The notes beneath the pieces were generated by a model. The model was not told the origin of the DNA, did no database searches, and saw only the letters and a program-made list of their open reading frames with translations. This document shows positions 12,301 through 23,186 of a stretch of DNA of 64,000 bases, in pieces. Location: positions 1 to 64,000 of the forward strand of contig JAWPHD010007150.1 in NCBI GenBank assembly GCA_037043455.1, read 5' to 3'. The translations under genes were made by a program, and so were the position numbers. How positions within the stretch are numbered: the first letter of the stretch is position 1; every line of letters begins with the position of its first letter. The DNA comes from Cyrtodaria siliqua. Taxonomy: Eukaryota > Mollusca > Bivalvia > Adapedonta > Hiatellidae.

Positions 12301-15300
12301 AGAACTAACATGTCGCCAGTTGTCAATCATTTATCCATTTTAACCAATCAAACCGACACTAACCTCTGACAAACAATAGCATGTGCAACAGTATAATAAA
12401 GCACGTGCAACTGTATTATAATATAACCTATTGTCAATATACTCCGACATCGACAAGTTAATTAGGCCAAATAAAATTATACCTGTGTTTACTGTAACAT
12501 TGCTGAAAAAAATTGGGTAGGTAGGTAGGCATTTTATTTTATTTTTTGGCGAAGTTAATTTACTGTGGCGATGAGCTTTGACAAGTGGGAAAATGTGGTA
12601 TTTTAAAAAACTACAATAGATAACAATATGAAATTGTGTTACTGTATGTGTTCATTGTTTCCCAAAAGGCATGGCAACAACTGGCTCTTTTCCCAATCAC
12701 TTGCAATTATTGCAAAGGGGTAAAACAGTTTAATTTATTTTTCGCAAGTCCGGAAGAGAGTCAGTTCCAACAGCAGGACAATGAGCACATGAGTCGGCCG
12801 TGATAGCGTGAACATAATTATTAAAAAAAAAAAAATATTGAGCCTTTTGTCCCCTTTTGTGGAATCCCATTGCAAGTGTATTAACACCAGAAAAAAATTA
12901 GAATAATCCTGAATATATTTACATGTAACTTGCAGTGCAATATGTTTACACTTTTTTCTAGACCGTGCTATGTTTGAATAATAAATACTAACTTGATAAG
13001 TTAATTGACCTATACTCAGTTTATGTAATACTCAAGGTCATGTGTGTATTGACTAATTCACAAATATATCAAGTATGTATTTACAATTCAAGGCTAGCAC
13101 TGCCCAGGTAAATGTGTTAAAAATAGTCGAGTATTTGAGTTCTAATTTTCATCTCTTTCCACTGCAATCTCAATGGGATTACAAAAAAGGGGACATTATT
13201 CTTAAGGTGGGTGTTTCCCCCCACCCACTACACGCCCCCCCCCCCCCCCCCCCCCCCCCCCGCCCCTCACCCACCCTGAGTACTGAATACTCTCTAAGTT
13301 AGAGCTGAGTACTGAATACTCCTTCATTTTAGACCCAAGTACTGAATACTATTTAACATGAATTTCTTAATAAAAAACCAATTTGCTATTTAATCGCCTA
13401 TTTTTATGAAGATATAAAAGGACATTTAAAACTGTATTAAAGGTTGTATCTCACCGTTCTGCTGTTTTTGGGGTCAATCATGAATTTTTTTGCGGATTTC
13501 AAGTTTTTTTAACATAGAAAACAGTTGAAGGCATGTACCTATTTTTTATGCATACTGAATACTAAATAATGTAATTTGCGGGTACTGGTACCTGGGCCGT
13601 GGGTACTGAATACTCTCTAAATTTGCCCTGAATACTGCATACCAAAAGGGGGGAAACACCCCGCTTAAGGGACACAAAAAATGGGTTTTTACGTTCCGCC
13701 TCGTAAACACATCCTATGAGGTTATATTGTGACAGCAACAGATTAATATAAACAGATGCATTTTTGGCAGAGTATAGCCAGGAAGTCTATGAGCTCTTGC
13801 GAGCCCCTCTGAAACCCGAAACAGTATTTGGTTAAGTTTCATAAATTTTAGCTTAGCTGTATACTCATACTGTTCATATGATTATAGGTTTTAGTTGAAT
13901 GTTGAATATTTTTAAGCCAAATGATATTTTTCTTTTTTTTTTAAACAATGAGATGTCCCAGAACTGTTGATTTAATGGGTACAAAAGAAACACTTGCCTG
14001 TGCGAACTTGCTGGTTTGACAGGGTGCTGGGCGGACCATTTTAAGCAGGAACGTGTTAAACATTCCTGTTTTAAGTCATATCTACTCTGCAAACTTTGAT
14101 TAGGAATAAAAAACAAATACCGTTTGACGATTGTGCAGATACCCTGATCACCCTCCGCGAGAACATAGAATGCATGCCTGTGGGCGAGATTTAACACAAA
14201 AATGTGTGTGTCTCACACCCAATGTGTGAGACTTAATATAATTCACCAAGACTAATTTTATTTTAGGAGGATATTTTTTCCATAATTTCTTTTAAAGATG
14301 TTGCTAGTTTTAGAAAAATAAAATATATTTTAAAAAATCAGCTGATTTAAATACAGGGATTAAGAAGAACAAAAGAAAACACATTTAGACTGTTAAACTG
14401 CCATGTGTCCCTTTAATAGGAAAAGTTTATAACTCAACCAATAATTCAGTTACCGGTATACTGTTTTGCACACATGAATAATCTGAACATAATACATGTA
14501 ACCATACTATTTTGTGGGTTGTTTATATTTAGTTACAGCATAATGTTCTGGATAGCCTGTCATGTGCTTCACATGATATACACCAAGCTGTTGTTGTTGT
14601 GATGTCATGTGGACTGTATTAGCCCACTTCTTCTTTGTCATGTTCTATTTAAAACCAAATCATATGACTGTTTATTATATTGCGCACGTATTAGATAAAA
14701 AGTTATTAATGGGACAACTCTTGGTGTTCTGTTTAAAGTAAAAATGATACTTGAAAAATATACAAATGTGCTAGATATAAGACATTTACTCAAATCTGAG
14801 AGCCCTGATCTCCCATATTAATTGTGTATGACACAATTTAAAACTGCAATATCTGATTCTCATTCTTTATTTTCTCTTCTTATATTTAGGACAGACAGAG
14901 AATAATAATAATGTATGTACAGTATTATTTCATCTAAACCCCCCCCCCCCCCCCCCCCCCACCCCCACACACACCCGCAACAGTATATTACAAATCATTG
15001 CACATGTTCTCAGTGATTCATCAGCGCATGCTTTGCACATGCTTTAGCAAAAAAGACATTTAAAAGTACACACAAATATAAACTCTTATCATTACACTAC
15101 CTAGCCAGCAGACGACTTCCCCTCTTGTTTAATTCAGTATAACATAGCAATTTGTGCATGGTCACATTGGTGCATAAGGAGAATATCAAATAAAGATGTA
15201 TATGCCATTCTTTCACCTCTAGCATGTAAACGCAAAACACTTGAAATAATAATAATAATAAAGATTATATTTTAAAACAACAGAACACAATTAAATCTTC

Positions 15301-18300
15301 CATGAGGGCTCTCAAAATAACGAATGTATATGATTATCAATGAGATCATTAAGTTAAATACTACAGGGCTTTTTTCAAGGAAATTGGGAAAAGGCCTCAA
15401 AAGCCTGTGGGAAAAAGAAGCGCGAGACTGTCCAAATTGGGGAAAAAAATAGCGTGATTATCGTTGTTTTGGGAAATGTTTCTTTAAGGGGAAATTTCAT
15501 TCAAATGTAGTTATGGTAAAATATTGATTAGGTTTTAGAACTGAGTTATTTTAACATACACACTATGTAAAGTATGTCACTTAATTACCAAAAAAAAAAA
15601 AAAATGAGGGCAGAGCAGAAGCGATTTACAGATGACAGGAGGTGTACAGTACTGGTTCTACCCAGGAAAAGTGGGTGGTCTGCTTCCACCACAAAAATAA
15701 AACGTCATTTATAACCTTACATATGTTGAAAATGACGTAAAACATCATAGAAACAAACAAACAAATCATATATGGCATATGATTGGTGACATGTAACGGA
15801 CCTCTCCTATATTTATAATTGTGTTCAGTTGTTTTAAAATATAAACTGATATTGTATGCGAAGTGTTTTTATCACTGCAAGGTTTACTAAGTGTTTAATT
15901 CTCACATTACAGCAATTAACATAATAATTATAAGATTTACTATTAATTAATAACAATAAAACGAACGTTTATGCATGCATGTTATTATAAAGTGAACCAC
16001 ACATGATGTTATCATGTGAAACTGTGTCTTCATTCACATGACCAGTACCAGCTGGGTTATAATTATGTGAAATGGTGACTTTATTCACATGACCAGTACA
16101 AGCTGGGTTATAATCATGTGAAAACAATGACTTCCACATGACCAGTACCAGTTGGGTTATAATCATGTGATATAGTGACTTCACATGACCAGTACCAGCT
16201 GGGTTATAATCATGTGATATAGTGACTTCCATGTGACCAGTACCAGCTGGGTTATAATCATGCGATATAATGACTTCCAAATGACCAGTACCAGATGGGT
16301 TATAATCATGTGATATAGTGACTTCCAAATGACAGTACCAGATGGGTTATAATGTGATATAGTGACTTCCAAATGACCAGTACCAGATGGGTTATAAACC
16401 TTAAAAGAATTAATCTCAGATATCTACATGACAGAATTGTTTTCATTGCCTTTCTTTCTTATTTAAAAAAAGGATAAGTGAAGAAAAAGAACCAGACCAT
16501 AGTACATGTAGTTCACTTCCTGATGTAATCGAGATATATCTGGGCTTAAAAGCTCAATGACGTCACATACAGTGTAAACCTCTCAATACGATGACGATGT
16601 CCGACATAATAAACCTATACCTTTGTATATATAGTATTATACCATCAAGTAATGAACTGTTTGTCTAAAATCATTGACCGTTTCAGATTATTTTTTAGAA
16701 CATACTATATCTAAATCATTAGTTTGATATTAAAGAAATAAAAGCAAAAGTTCATGTTTAAGAATGTTGAATGTAAAGTTTGGCATTTACAATTTTTAAA
16801 TATTGGGTATACCATTTAGAGTATATCATATAATTTCATAATCATTAACTAAAACTGAGCTTTCCTCGAAAATATGCAAGGAGTAGTGGCACTTAAAGCT
16901 ACAGAGTCTCTATATCAATCAATTTCTTCTTTGTAGGCCTGTCTTTATTTGTAACTTCATGTTCACCCCGCTCATGTCAAAATCGGCTATTTAAGCGAGC
17001 AAATATAATGCAGGACATCATTTATTGTATCGACCAGTGCATATCAAGAAGAAAAAAAGCGTCTTTCGTGACTCGAACACAAGACCTTCTGATTTCAAGT
17101 CAGCTGCTCTATCCACTGAGCTATAACGCTTCTTGAGAAAATGGTATACAAACTACCATTTATTATGAGTCAAAATAACTTAACATATTTGAACGCAACT
17201 CAAGATGAATCTATAAATATATAGTCCATCTTGTCGGACGTGTAAATTAACATTGCCTGGTGTAATACTATATGTTATCAATATGAAATTAATATTTCGC
17301 CTCAAACAGCCATATCTCCACTTGTTATTTAGCGTTTGATGAGTTTGTGTGTGCGCTACTTATTACGTAATGCCTATTTAATGTTATATAATAATACTAC
17401 AACATACCAATAAATGGATGTGGTGTATGGTTAAACCTACGGCCATCAAAATTTAAAAGCTTCAAATCCCGTTCGGGGCAAGTACTTTTTTTAGCACATA
17501 TATTCTGAAGCCGTATATTTTTATATTTATGTTACCTGTACGAAGGCTAAATAAAAATGTGAGATTTTACGCATCAATTTCTGCCTTACATACGGACTAT
17601 CGGGGTGTTCGTCGTTTTGAAACTTTAAAGATAGAGATGGTTGAGGGAGAGAGTATTTAGTCAGGAAAATATACTAAAGTGTTTAACCTTAACCCGCTAC
17701 ATATATATAATGGTCTGTTCTTTCTTTGAATTAAGACAATTCCATTTATGTGACAAAAGCAGCCAGACATTGTAAACCCTGATCAGCCTGTGAGTTACTC
17801 GCAGGCTGATCTGGGTTTACAATGGACGCAAAGGCTATTATAGTCGTGCTTAGCGGGTTATGGGTTCAAAGAAGTTCAGTTAGTTTTGTCAGTAGGTACA
17901 TGTATATAAATCATTCGGCCACGAAAAGGCTGTTGTTGTAACTTCGTTTATAAAAGCACAAGGTTTCCATATTTAAAACATATGTACATTACTATGTAGC
18001 AATTATGGTTTACATACTGCAAAGTAAAAATGAAGGAAATTTAGATGAATAAATATATGCAATTTTGTCAGTCATGTACCATATAATAAAGATATGTATG
18101 AAAGGAGCCACATGTAATTTTTATATAAAATGTTTCATATGATATTTGTATAATAGAAGTTCCATATAGTTTTCATATGATTTTCATTTTTATGAAAAAA
18201 GATGTATCAACTTTTATATGATTATCATATAATATTTATAAGATTCATAAATAAAAGTTTCATATCAGATTCATTGACTGCTCCTTTTATATTAGTATCA

Positions 18301-20980
18301 TATACCTTATAGGTATCATATGAGAATCATATAAAAATCATATGATACGCATTTATGTATGGCAAAATTGGATGTGTACATGCTTGTCCAAGTAATTTAT
18401 TTCCATTCCCATCGTAGCATGATACAGGGGATTGATATAGGAGATATCAGCCATGGGTGCAGTAAAGAAATTAAATTTATCTTTATTGGATGGTAGATAA
18501 AATTAACAATCCCAATTAAAGGGGGAGTATTTGTGAATGTATAATGAAGTGTCCGTAACATGATCCAAGCGGTACCATACATATGTACACAGAACAGTGA
18601 ACTGATTTACATTGCGCGTTATTCATAAATTATCATAATTTGGTTATATGACCAAGTTTCCACTTAACCCTTAAAGGGAGTACATCAATCTTTTTCTAGA
18701 AAAATCTTAAATTTTAAAAATGTTCAAAATCATGATAAAAATGCCATATATCTACATCAAGATATTATTTTAGCACCATGAAGTTCCGCTCTTAAATTTA
18801 AATTCGCCATATGTTTGAATAAAATCAGACTTGAAATGCTTAAATCAACCCTGGTGCATAACATATGATAGCGCATCATGTGACATATGGCTGTGCAGAA
18901 TAAATTTCTTTAAAAGACCCACTTTTAGGCTCATATAATATGCTTTCTGACCCCTAAAATGGAAAATATTATTTCTCTATTTTAAAGCGGACACCTACAC
19001 CCCATAAAAAAAGCTTCATGTACCCGCCATTAAACATTTTTAAAGGGGACACACCACAATCTTCATTTTTGTAAAACTTTAGCTCTGTTAAATTTTCTGC
19101 ATAGATTGCATTTGTTTGATCATTTATTATAATAATATTACATGTAAGAATTATAGTAAAAAGCAAATTGTTTTTGCATACAGGGATTTTTCTAGGCCCA
19201 ATTTGGGGCTGAATTTCGACCCCATCCCAATCCAAAATATCCTATTGTTTGAAGTCAGAATGATATTAGATTCTCACTAGAAGCTAATTTTATTGCTTGA
19301 TAAAAACTTCAAGATTACCGTGTGGAAGGGAGATTTTTTTATTAGTTTTTTACTATTAAAAACTAGAATAAAATGACAAAACAGTGGCCTGAATCAATGA
19401 CCATTTTTTTGTTGCTATTAAAAATAACAAATCGTTTTTCCAAACGATCAACCCTTTTTATTTTTTGTATTAAGAACCACTTGCATTGTGGGATGGTCAA
19501 GTCTTCAAGTCGACACTCTTCAAGTCTTGCTAAGGGGAGCTTAAATGGATAACCAAATATGTAATAGTAATATCCAAAGGGAAAAATATACATATAACAG
19601 TCTATACATGTACAATGTAAGAGTTTCAAAGTACAAGCCATATTTAGTAATTGTTTTATTGTCATGAGGTTATGACAAATGTTTCTTTGCCCAGACTCAT
19701 ACTGTGAAAGATCAGGAAGTTAACAACAAGGCCATTATTTTTTGTTTATTCGTTTTACGAACCATCAACACGCTGTAGGAGGAGGGAAAACAAAATTGGA
19801 AAATCTATTTTTTATTTTGTTGGGAACGAAAAGAGAATGAAACGTTCATTTAAAATCTGGGAGGAGGTAAAAAAACACAATAAACTATCAAATTCTCTAA
19901 GAAAAATAAAATTCATAAAAAAAATGTTTGTCATATTAGAGTTTGTAAAACAAATTATCAAAATGTCCAACAATGGAGTCAATACAGATTGATTCTTATA
20001 GATAGTGTCATAGATAGTTTCTTACAATGTACATCATTCTGACATCTCTATATTTTATTTTCCTTTACATTTGTCCAGTAAATCACTCCCTCATTTAAAT
20101 GAACAATATTAATGAAACCTCCAGTTAAATTCGACAAGACAAGGTTTATAAAGCTATTACGCTTAAAGGCTCATGAGCCTCCCTGTAATAAATAATTTAT
20201 TAATTAGTGTTTTCAAGAATATAACAAAACAATTACCGCAACACCATTGTTTCTTTCAGGAACATAACCTATACCGTCACAAATGGGAATTTCACTGAGA
20301 TTTTTCTTAAAATTGGGGAGAAAAAGTACCAGTAAACATTAATTTCATAACTGTATCTTCAATACTCTTTACAGTATACCAAGATCAACTGAGGCATTTA
20401 AAAGCATTTCGTACTCAATATTTGTCACATTATTGATATTTTTAAAAAACAATTCAATTGGGATATTCTTTTTTCATGTTTCTTCAAAATTGAAAAAAAA
20501 AAAATTGCCAAATAATGGCTAAAAAATAACACTGAACACCCATGATATATTTTTCTTGAATTTACAGCAGCGAATGTGTGGAAATATTCACTAGCTCAGG
20601 CTCTCAAAAGTTTGTTTTAATAAAAAATGGAATGGTGACATAGTATACCTTTATCACCTTTATCATGCTTAATTGTTTCGTACAGGGCATAATTACTAGC
20701 ATTTCTATATTTTGTATATACAAATTCTGTATCTGTCCATGTTTGTACATTTGGAAACAAACAGTAAGCGGAACAGGTAAAATCATCTCAGTTTGTTTCA
20801 AACTGTAAAATAAATTTATTTGCTTACCTGATGTCTGTAGTTGAAGTATCCATTTGATCCAGCGACCAACAGGGCCCAGTGCTTTCCTCCTTCTTTTAAA
20901 GGTTGTAAAAACTCGAACACATTTTCAGGAAAAGCAAATACAGTCGCAAAAAGCGTCAGGATAACAACAGTTGTTTTCAT
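3277..20980 (-). CDS. LGMN: Legumain (asparaginyl endopeptidase), 5' part of gene
   Basis: Legumain is a lysosomal/secreted C13 cysteine peptidase that cleaves after Asn. Seven exons are seen, 5' to 3': 20828-20980, 10675-10772, 9500-9581, 8311-8384, 7262-7337 (5a), 5503-5578 (5b) and 3277-3328. The translated order matches the family: a signal peptide ([16 protein letters not shown]), then [16 protein letters not shown], then [18 protein letters not shown], then [17 protein letters not shown], then the catalytic-His segment [14 protein letters not shown]. Splice phases agree through exon 4 to either exon 5. Exons 5a and 5b look mutually exclusive. The segment with the catalytic Cys (EACESGS in the family) and the C-terminal prodomain are not in the window and should lie to the left. 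Introns are large and full of repeats. Identity is secure; isoform use is inferred. Confidence 0.93.
3455..3838 (+). repeat. Hairpin-bearing dispersed repeat, copy 1
   Basis: This block of about 385 bp begins 'ttgagaaaatctataacata' and ends 'cccgtatcacttcacaatg'. It is the same element as 44617-45000, in the same orientation. Its right half folds on itself (see the second copy, where the arms are better preserved). It lies just upstream of legumain exon 6 in transcript order. Confidence 0.75.
5503..5578 (-). CDS. LGMN: Legumain exon 5b (catalytic His, copy b)
   Basis: The exon is 76 nt, phase 2 in and phase 0 out, with a CCTATACAG acceptor and a strong GTGAGT donor. It encodes [20 protein letters not shown] and FGSKT. 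Relative to 5a I count about 11 synonymous third-base changes. The replacements are Tyr to Asn and the last three residues (DSF versus SKT). That pattern suggests both copies are under protein-level constraint. Its acceptor is the seed of the 42-bp minisatellite just upstream. Confidence 0.85.
5563..6210 (-). repeat. 42-bp minisatellite made of legumain exon 5b acceptor
   Basis: About 15 units of 42 bp abut and include the 3' splice site of exon 5b. Read on the minus strand, each unit carries a pyrimidine-rich tract ending CCCTATACAG, then the first 17 bases of exon 5b (TGGACCTAATGATAATG), then TTACACTTGTTTG. The unit length is a multiple of 3 and shows no stop in the legumain frame, where it reads [14 protein letters not shown]. 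One truncated unit near 5960-5975 breaks the phase for units farther upstream. Confidence 0.95.
6681..6842. mobile_element. MITE with CAGGGCTTTC ends
   Basis: An approximately 160-bp segment is bounded by CAGGGCTTTC and its complement GAAAGCCCTG (variant GGGAAAGCCCTG). It has no ORF, and I cannot define a clean target duplication. The ends resemble those of a larger element at 40624-41563. Confidence 0.6.
7262..7337 (-). CDS. LGMN: Legumain exon 5a (catalytic His, copy a)
   Basis: The exon is 76 nt, phase 2 in and phase 0 out, with a TATCACAG acceptor and a GTAAGA donor. It encodes [20 protein letters not shown] and FGDSF. The His of VDHG is the family's catalytic His. Exon 5b has the same length, phase and motif. 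Splicing 5a directly to 5b gives TGG ACC TAA, an immediate stop, so a single transcript can use only one. Confidence 0.88.
8311..8384 (-). CDS. LGMN: Legumain exon 4
   Basis: The exon is 74 nt, phase 0 in and phase 2 out, with a TTTCAG acceptor and a GTACGT donor. It encodes [20 protein letters not shown] and KVIN, matching the family's DVTPQNFL...VLRGD region just before the catalytic-His strand. Confidence 0.95.
8726..8957 (+). repeat. Four tandem 58-bp tRNA-like SINE heads
   Basis: Units start near 8726, 8784, 8842 and 8900. Each contains 'gagctagctttagtggtcaa' followed by 'acgtttgcttcacctgcaag' and 'gtgttcc', resembling a tRNA D-arm/box A and anticodon arm. A diverged single copy lies near 9318. 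The array sits in the legumain intron between exons 3 and 4. Confidence 0.75.
9500..9581 (-). CDS. LGMN: Legumain exon 3
   Basis: The exon is 82 nt, phase 2 in and phase 0 out, with a TTCTAG acceptor and a GTAACA donor. It encodes [19 protein letters not shown] followed by VLKDYTGK, the usual legumain segment with the invariant DYTG. Confidence 0.95.
9582..10674. other. Legumain intron 2
   Basis: There is no coding sequence. A strong hairpin lies at about 10168-10231: arms CATATGCGATTTATACTGC and its complement flank a GC-rich loop containing CGGGCCTGCGGCCCTCG. Confidence 0.6.
10675..10772 (-). CDS. LGMN: Legumain exon 2
   Basis: The exon is 98 nt, phase 0 in and phase 2 out, with a TTTCAG acceptor and a GTAAGT donor. 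It encodes [19 protein letters not shown] and then [13 protein letters not shown], near-identical to the family block after the first strand. Intron 1 upstream is about 10 kb. Confidence 0.95.
11933..11992 (-). repeat. tRNA-like SINE head
   Basis: On the minus strand the sequence has a box-A-like GGTCAGTGGTAGAGC, a middle arm GACTTGAGATC and a box-B-like GAGTTCGATCC, followed by no good acceptor stem. It is best read as the tRNA-related head of an old SINE, not a tRNA gene. Confidence 0.55.
13217..13260 (+). repeat. Poly-C tract
   Basis: An almost pure C run of about 40 bases in legumain intron 1. Its length is likely unstable and perhaps mis-assembled. Confidence 0.85.
14939..14960 (+). repeat. 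Poly-C tract
   Basis: A run of about 22 C followed by ACCCCCACACACACCC. A homopolymer microsatellite. Confidence 0.85.
15640..15790. repeat. SINE-like dispersed repeat (copy at 15.7 kb)
   Basis: It shares 'acccaggaaaagtgggtggt', 'ctgcttccaccacaaaa' and 'gaaaatgacgtaaaacat' with an opposite-orientation copy at about 56425-56560 and a partial copy at about 3045-3130. The three copies define one dispersed family. Confidence 0.65.
16022..16393. repeat. Minisatellite of about 45 bp, eight units
   Basis: Units read roughly 'catgtgatatagtgacttcc' plus 'atgaccagtaccagctgggt' plus 'tataat', with indels between units. It lies in legumain intron 1 and creates open minus-strand frames that I regard as non-coding. 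Unlike the 5.6-kb array it does not match a neighbouring exon. Confidence 0.85.
17059..17129 (-). tRNA. tRNA-like gene or pseudogene (UGA-type anticodon loop)
   Basis: The 71 nt start GCGTTATAGCTCAGTGG and end GTTCGAGTCACGAAAGACGC. Box A and box B are good, and the acceptor stem pairs with one mismatch. The anticodon loop CTTGAAA would give UGA (Ser), but there is no long variable arm as tRNA-Ser requires. A T-run (TTTTTTT) follows directly, as a Pol III terminator would. It is probably a tRNA pseudogene or a solo SINE head. Confidence 0.45.
17693..17862. mobile_element. MITE with TTAACCCGCTA ends and inner hairpin
   Basis: The segment is bounded by TTAACCCGCTA and its near complement TTAGCGGGTTA. 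Inside, 'cattgtaaaccctgatcagc' pairs with 'gctgatctgggtttacaatg' around a short loop (about 17769-17824). A partial, disrupted copy of the left half is at about 54308-54425. Confidence 0.7.
20828..20980 (-). CDS. LGMN: Legumain exon 1 (start, signal peptide)
   Basis: This exon has 51 codons and ends in phase 0 at a GTAAGC donor. The ATG at 20980-20978 opens a hydrophobic signal peptide of about 16 residues ([16 protein letters not shown]). A short linker follows, then the first core beta strand of the C13 fold ([17 protein letters not shown]). An upstream in-frame ATG would add residues before the signal peptide, so the internal start is preferred. Confidence 0.92.
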
Positions 20981-21762
20981 CTTGAACACCGAGTCGCCAA
21001 TGAACTTGTCAACAACGAACACCACAGGAGTCACATGTCAGTCACGTGAAATGGGTGATGCTATTCCCCGGTTAATTCCCGGTTATTTCCCGTTACCGAA
21101 ATAAAGGAAAGGGACGGCAATCTTAATTTTTTTTTAAAAAATCACGGCGTCCCGTTAAGTTTTCTCTTCACTTGCATTTGTTCAATAATATTAATTATTA
21201 GAATAGTTCAAAACAAATTATATTTTTACATATTACTAACTTTTTATAAAATTGCTTCAATAATAAATTTTAAAAAGTTGGTAAAGTAGTGAAGAAAATC
21301 ATAATCTCATATGTTTTTTATTTAATTATATGCAAGCAGCTTTAACGTCAAAATGAAACCGGATTAGTAAATCGAGGAGCACATTTTAATGTTTGAATAA
21401 AACTCAAGATTGCCTTGTGTTCCTTTAATGTAAAGAGAACGAAAGAAAGGAAGACTCATATAAGCATAAAAGCATAAAACGTTGCTCAGGTAACACACCA
21501 ATCATGGGTTACTTTGAAAATTATTTCAACATGCCCAATATGTATTGTGAGCAAATGTTTCCAACTACAGATCGTAAACACAATCAGAAATGAAATAAAT
21601 CAGACTTTGAGACAACCTATGACGCAATAAAAGAATCGTTTGAATTCACCGCAGACCTATAATAATTGTCTATGTTGAATTTGACAAATGGGAACATCCA
21701 CATCACAACATTAAAAAAACACATAAACATTTCATACTATCCACATATTATATATAATACAA

Positions 21763-21961
21763 CCCTTGAAGCAATATCAAGCATGAATGACGGGATTCCA
21801 GCGTCGGGACAGACATTGTCAACTCCCTGAATTTGAGAAGACTTTGAAAACAACAGTCTCTCTGCTGCACGATAAACAGCATATGGTGTCACAATTGATT
21901 CATTATGGACACTGACAAACAGTAAGCTAGAATGCCCTTCCCTCAGATATCCCTTCACTAC
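21763..21961 (-). CDS. Unassigned possible exon
   Basis: On the minus strand an acceptor-like CTGTGTAG is followed by about 65 open codons of ordinary protein composition (for example SLLFVSVHNESIVTPYAVYR and VCPDAGIPSFMLDIASR), ending at a GT. I do not recognise the family and see no partner exon. It may be a relic exon or chance. Confidence 0.2.
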
Positions 21962-22097
21962 ACAGAATGAGTCCCTACACAGAATGTGTGTTCACGGAGT
22001 AATACATGTCTCACCGTGATGTTCACGGAGTAATACATGTCTCACCGTGAGTGGTCTGAGATGTTTTTTATTGTAACGTTATTGTGTGTGTGTGTGT

Positions 22098-22172
22098 GTG
22101 TAATTCTAAGGTTTATAGCCAACGAACACGTCAGGGTATACCTGACGCGATGGGCACAATAGAGTCTGGACT
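22098..22172 (+). repeat. Segment shared with the EAPP upstream region
   Basis: About 75 bp beginning 'gtgtaattctaaggtttata' and ending 'cacaatagagtctggacttt' recurs at 28746-28822. The two copies differ by small indels around the phrase CCAACGAACACGTCA. Confidence 0.8.
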
Positions 22173-22549
22173 TTATTGTAACGTTATTAACATATGTACT
22201 CTATCACTTTACTGTGACTTAATTGGTACTAATATAACACGTCTTTGTCTGTGTCAGAGTAAAATCACCTCCGTGGTCGAGGTGTTAACGACGTTGCGAT
22301 GTAAATTGTCTCGCCTCTCAACGGTGCTGGTTCGAATCCCACTTGGAGCTCAACTTGTAAGTGGGAACGTGACGATTCTTACGGATGGAGGGTGTACTGG
22401 AAATATGGGATGGTCTGCCATAAAAAACAACAACAAAAGACAACCTTCATTTATGGTCTAAAATTTGCTAAAAAAAGACGTAAAATACCAAACACCATTC
22501 AAACAAAATAATTGTCAGAGTAGACGCGCCATCAGGGGTTTATTATAGG

Positions 22550-22615
22550 TAGACTGCTCCACAGCCGTCATTAAAATAGTTTGAGTGAACGAGACATGCG
22601 CCGTGGAGCAGTCTA
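22550..22615. mobile_element. 66-bp hairpin element
   Basis: The ends TAGACTGCTCCAC and GTGGAGCAGTCTA are perfect inverted repeats. An ATTATAGG direct repeat flanks the element, offset by 2 bases on the right, consistent with a short non-autonomous insertion. The core TAGACTGCTCCA also occurs at about 50268. Confidence 0.6.
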
Positions 22616-22761
22616 AGATTATAGGAAGATAACATTTAAAGTAGTCAATCGTGAAAGCTCGGCCAATCCCGTCATTCTTCGGGATCCCGCGAAGCAGTGT
22701 ACGAGATGTTGCGAATGTTAAAGTAGTGTGGTGGGTAAAATCCGAGTCATCCACATTTGTA

Positions 22762-22772
22762 AATATGGCTGC
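22762..22772 (+). promoter_or_regulatory. YY1-like site upstream of TEX30
   Basis: AATATGGCTGC matches the YY1 consensus AANATGGCNGC and lies in a CpG-containing stretch about 390 bp before the first coding exon. The TEX30 ATG lies just after a splice acceptor (23151-23152), so an unlocated non-coding first exon near here is expected. Confidence 0.35.
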
Positions 22773-23163
22773 ATCCTCGCGGGAAATCATAAACCTGGAA
22801 AAAGGAAATCATAAACGTGGTTAAATCAGGATCCGTCTATATTACATGTATATGAGTCCCTGGTTAAATCAACATAGTATCTAAATGTGAATAGAAAAGT
22901 TGTTTGAAAAATAGCAGATCATAGCTGTGGCGCGACCCACGGTATAATATATGCTTTGGGATAATGTGCATTATATTGTATTGGCTTGCGGGAGTGATCA
23001 ATATTTAAGAAGGATAGGGAGTGGAAACTAATCTTGTATTTTGAAATGTGTAAGAATTAAAAAAAAATGTTTGTGTTATTTTAGTCACAGGGATTTTGTA
23101 ACTTTCTTTTTAAAGTGTGTGCATTACTCCTACATGTTTTCTTTTCTTTCAGAAATACCAAGT

Positions 23164-23186
23164 ATGGCACAAAATGTCCAATCGGA
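23164..23186 (+). CDS. TEX30: TEX30 first coding exon
   Basis: It encodes MAQNVQS plus two bases of the next codon, with a GTAAGT donor. It follows a pyrimidine tract and AG at 23151-23152, so the exon itself starts at 23153 with 11 bases of 5' UTR. Confidence 0.85.

Larger units (their letters stand above)
10773..20827. other. Legumain intron 1 (about 10 kb)
   Basis: This long AT-rich intron has no recognisable exon. It holds tRNA-like heads (about 11933-11992 and 17059-17129), C/G homopolymers (13217-13260, 14939-14960), a tandem array (16022-16393), a MITE (17693-17862) and an AT-rich stretch at 18050-18350 full of short 'catatgat' palindromes. Several minus-strand ORFs here lack domain or splice support. 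Confidence 0.6.
20981..23152. other. Intergenic region between legumain and TEX30
   Basis: The two genes are divergent. The region holds an unassigned open stretch (21760-21958, minus), a 33-bp direct repeat around 21989-22050, a (GT)n tract near 22084-22100, a SINE-like segment about 22265-22440, a 66-bp hairpin (22550-22615) and a YY1-like site. Confidence 0.6.

Noticed and set aside
22515..22790. Minus-strand ORF starting MISREDAAIFTNVDD
   Set aside because: It overlaps the probable TEX30 promoter and runs through the 66-bp hairpin insertion; no family is recognised and there are no splice partners.
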